Below are positions 63,649 to 64,000 of a DNA stretch of 64,000 bases, piece by piece. Each line of letters begins with the position of its first letter. The stretch's first letter is position 1. The stretch comes from Hexactinellida sp. DTS-2022 (lineage: Eukaryota; Porifera; Hexactinellida): the NCBI GenBank assembly GCA_028753945.1, contig JAPNXP010000010.1, positions 5,459,042 to 5,523,041 of the forward strand, in the 5' to 3' direction. The notes below the pieces were generated by a model. It was not told where the DNA came from, ran no database searches, and saw only the letters and a program-made list of their open reading frames with translations. The position numbers and the translations under genes are program-made.

Positions 63649-64000
63649 ATTTTGTTCCCAAGTTTCTTAGATTTCCAGTAAATATTGTTTTATATTTTCT
63701 GCTTATAATTAATTAAGGGTTGTTTTGAATTTGTATGAACATACAGTGGTGTAACAACAATTGCTCCAATAGCATGTTACTCCAACCCAAGGGAATATTA
63801 AAATGTTAATTAATTAACTCCTCTTATTGCAAAGTCGAATATTAGCAACAAATTTCATGCTATTACGCGAACACTGTATTCTGGAATCTATATTATAATA
63901 TACGTACATTAAATAGTTCTAGTAATCAGTGTTGCCGATATAGAAGTTAGATTTTAAAAAGTTACGTAGTAGATCCTAAATAAGTCTTATTTCTAGCCCA
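63649..64000. other. Upstream region of RAB28 and window end
   Basis: A TA-flanked segment 63744-63875 (CAGTGGTGTAACAACAATTG ... GCGAACACTG) may be a decayed MITE of the H type. No gene is seen to the window end. Confidence 0.4.

Noticed and set aside
1-64000. tRNA, rRNA, CRISPR arrays, integrated viruses or LTR elements
   Set aside because: No cloverleaf, rRNA core, regularly spaced direct repeats, reverse transcriptase, integrase or capsid-like sequence was recognised on reading both strands; a tRNA or profile scan could still find weak cases.

Overview
This is a eukaryotic, metazoan window: AT-rich, with GT-AG introns, TATA-type promoters, DNA transposon debris and animal genes with cilium or centriole roles (PIBF1/CEP90, CFAP161, RAB28). 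Other clear orthologues are SMC2, the first exon of SMC1, MED10, TRMU, GABARAPL2/GATE-16, GDPGP1 and an RNF26-like E3. AIG1/GIMAP GTPases, coiled-coil NHL proteins without a RING, very compact or intronless genes and swarms of short TA-flanked MITEs suggest an early-branching marine invertebrate. A sponge, perhaps a glass sponge, is my best guess, but it is inference from gene style and not from a diagnostic locus.

Layout. 1-2.5 kb: two GIMAP-type GTPases, the first with a degenerate nucleotide site. 4.3-5.4 kb and 22.2-23.2 kb: two related seven-helix membrane proteins of unknown role. 6.8-8.9 kb: a five-exon coiled-coil/IQ-motif gene. 10.4-11.1 kb: RNF26-like RING protein. 11.8-19.4 kb: a five-exon NHL gene on the minus strand whose third intron contains a complete intronless NHL gene (14662-15933) and a long palindromic element. 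24.4-25.4 kb: GDPGP1. 26-29.9 kb: PIBF1 in three exons. 30-47.3 kb: a cluster of seven related beta-propeller-like genes (five look intact, one has lost its basic N-terminus, one is a pseudogene), part of it doubled by a segmental duplication that also copied the first 42 bases of TRMU. 47.9-53.7 kb: TRMU, GATE-16, MED10, CFAP161. 55-59.5 kb: intronless SMC2, then SMC1 exon 1. 59.7-61 kb: a second intronless NHL gene. 62.6-63.6 kb: RAB28.

The most interesting signal is in the NHL genes at 14662-15933 and 59722-60993. Over about 980 aligned bases they differ at about 35 positions by my hand count. These give about 23 amino-acid replacements and only about three silent changes. The replacements fall at the same two points of successive NHL blades (beside the conserved Pro and after the conserved Asp), and several codons have two or three changed bases while everything around them is identical. 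Their coiled-coil halves are strongly diverged. This looks like a propeller with a diversified binding face on a conserved scaffold, possibly assembled by segment exchange. The second propeller family at 31-47 kb shows a weaker form of the same pattern.

Much of the remaining sequence is DNA transposon material: many TA-flanked MITE families sharing CAGT...ACTG ends, hAT-type elements with exact 8-bp target duplications, a Mutator-like foldback element with a 9-bp duplication, and two long palindromes. Several are nested, which gives a relative order of insertion. I saw no viral element, tRNA, rRNA or CRISPR array.
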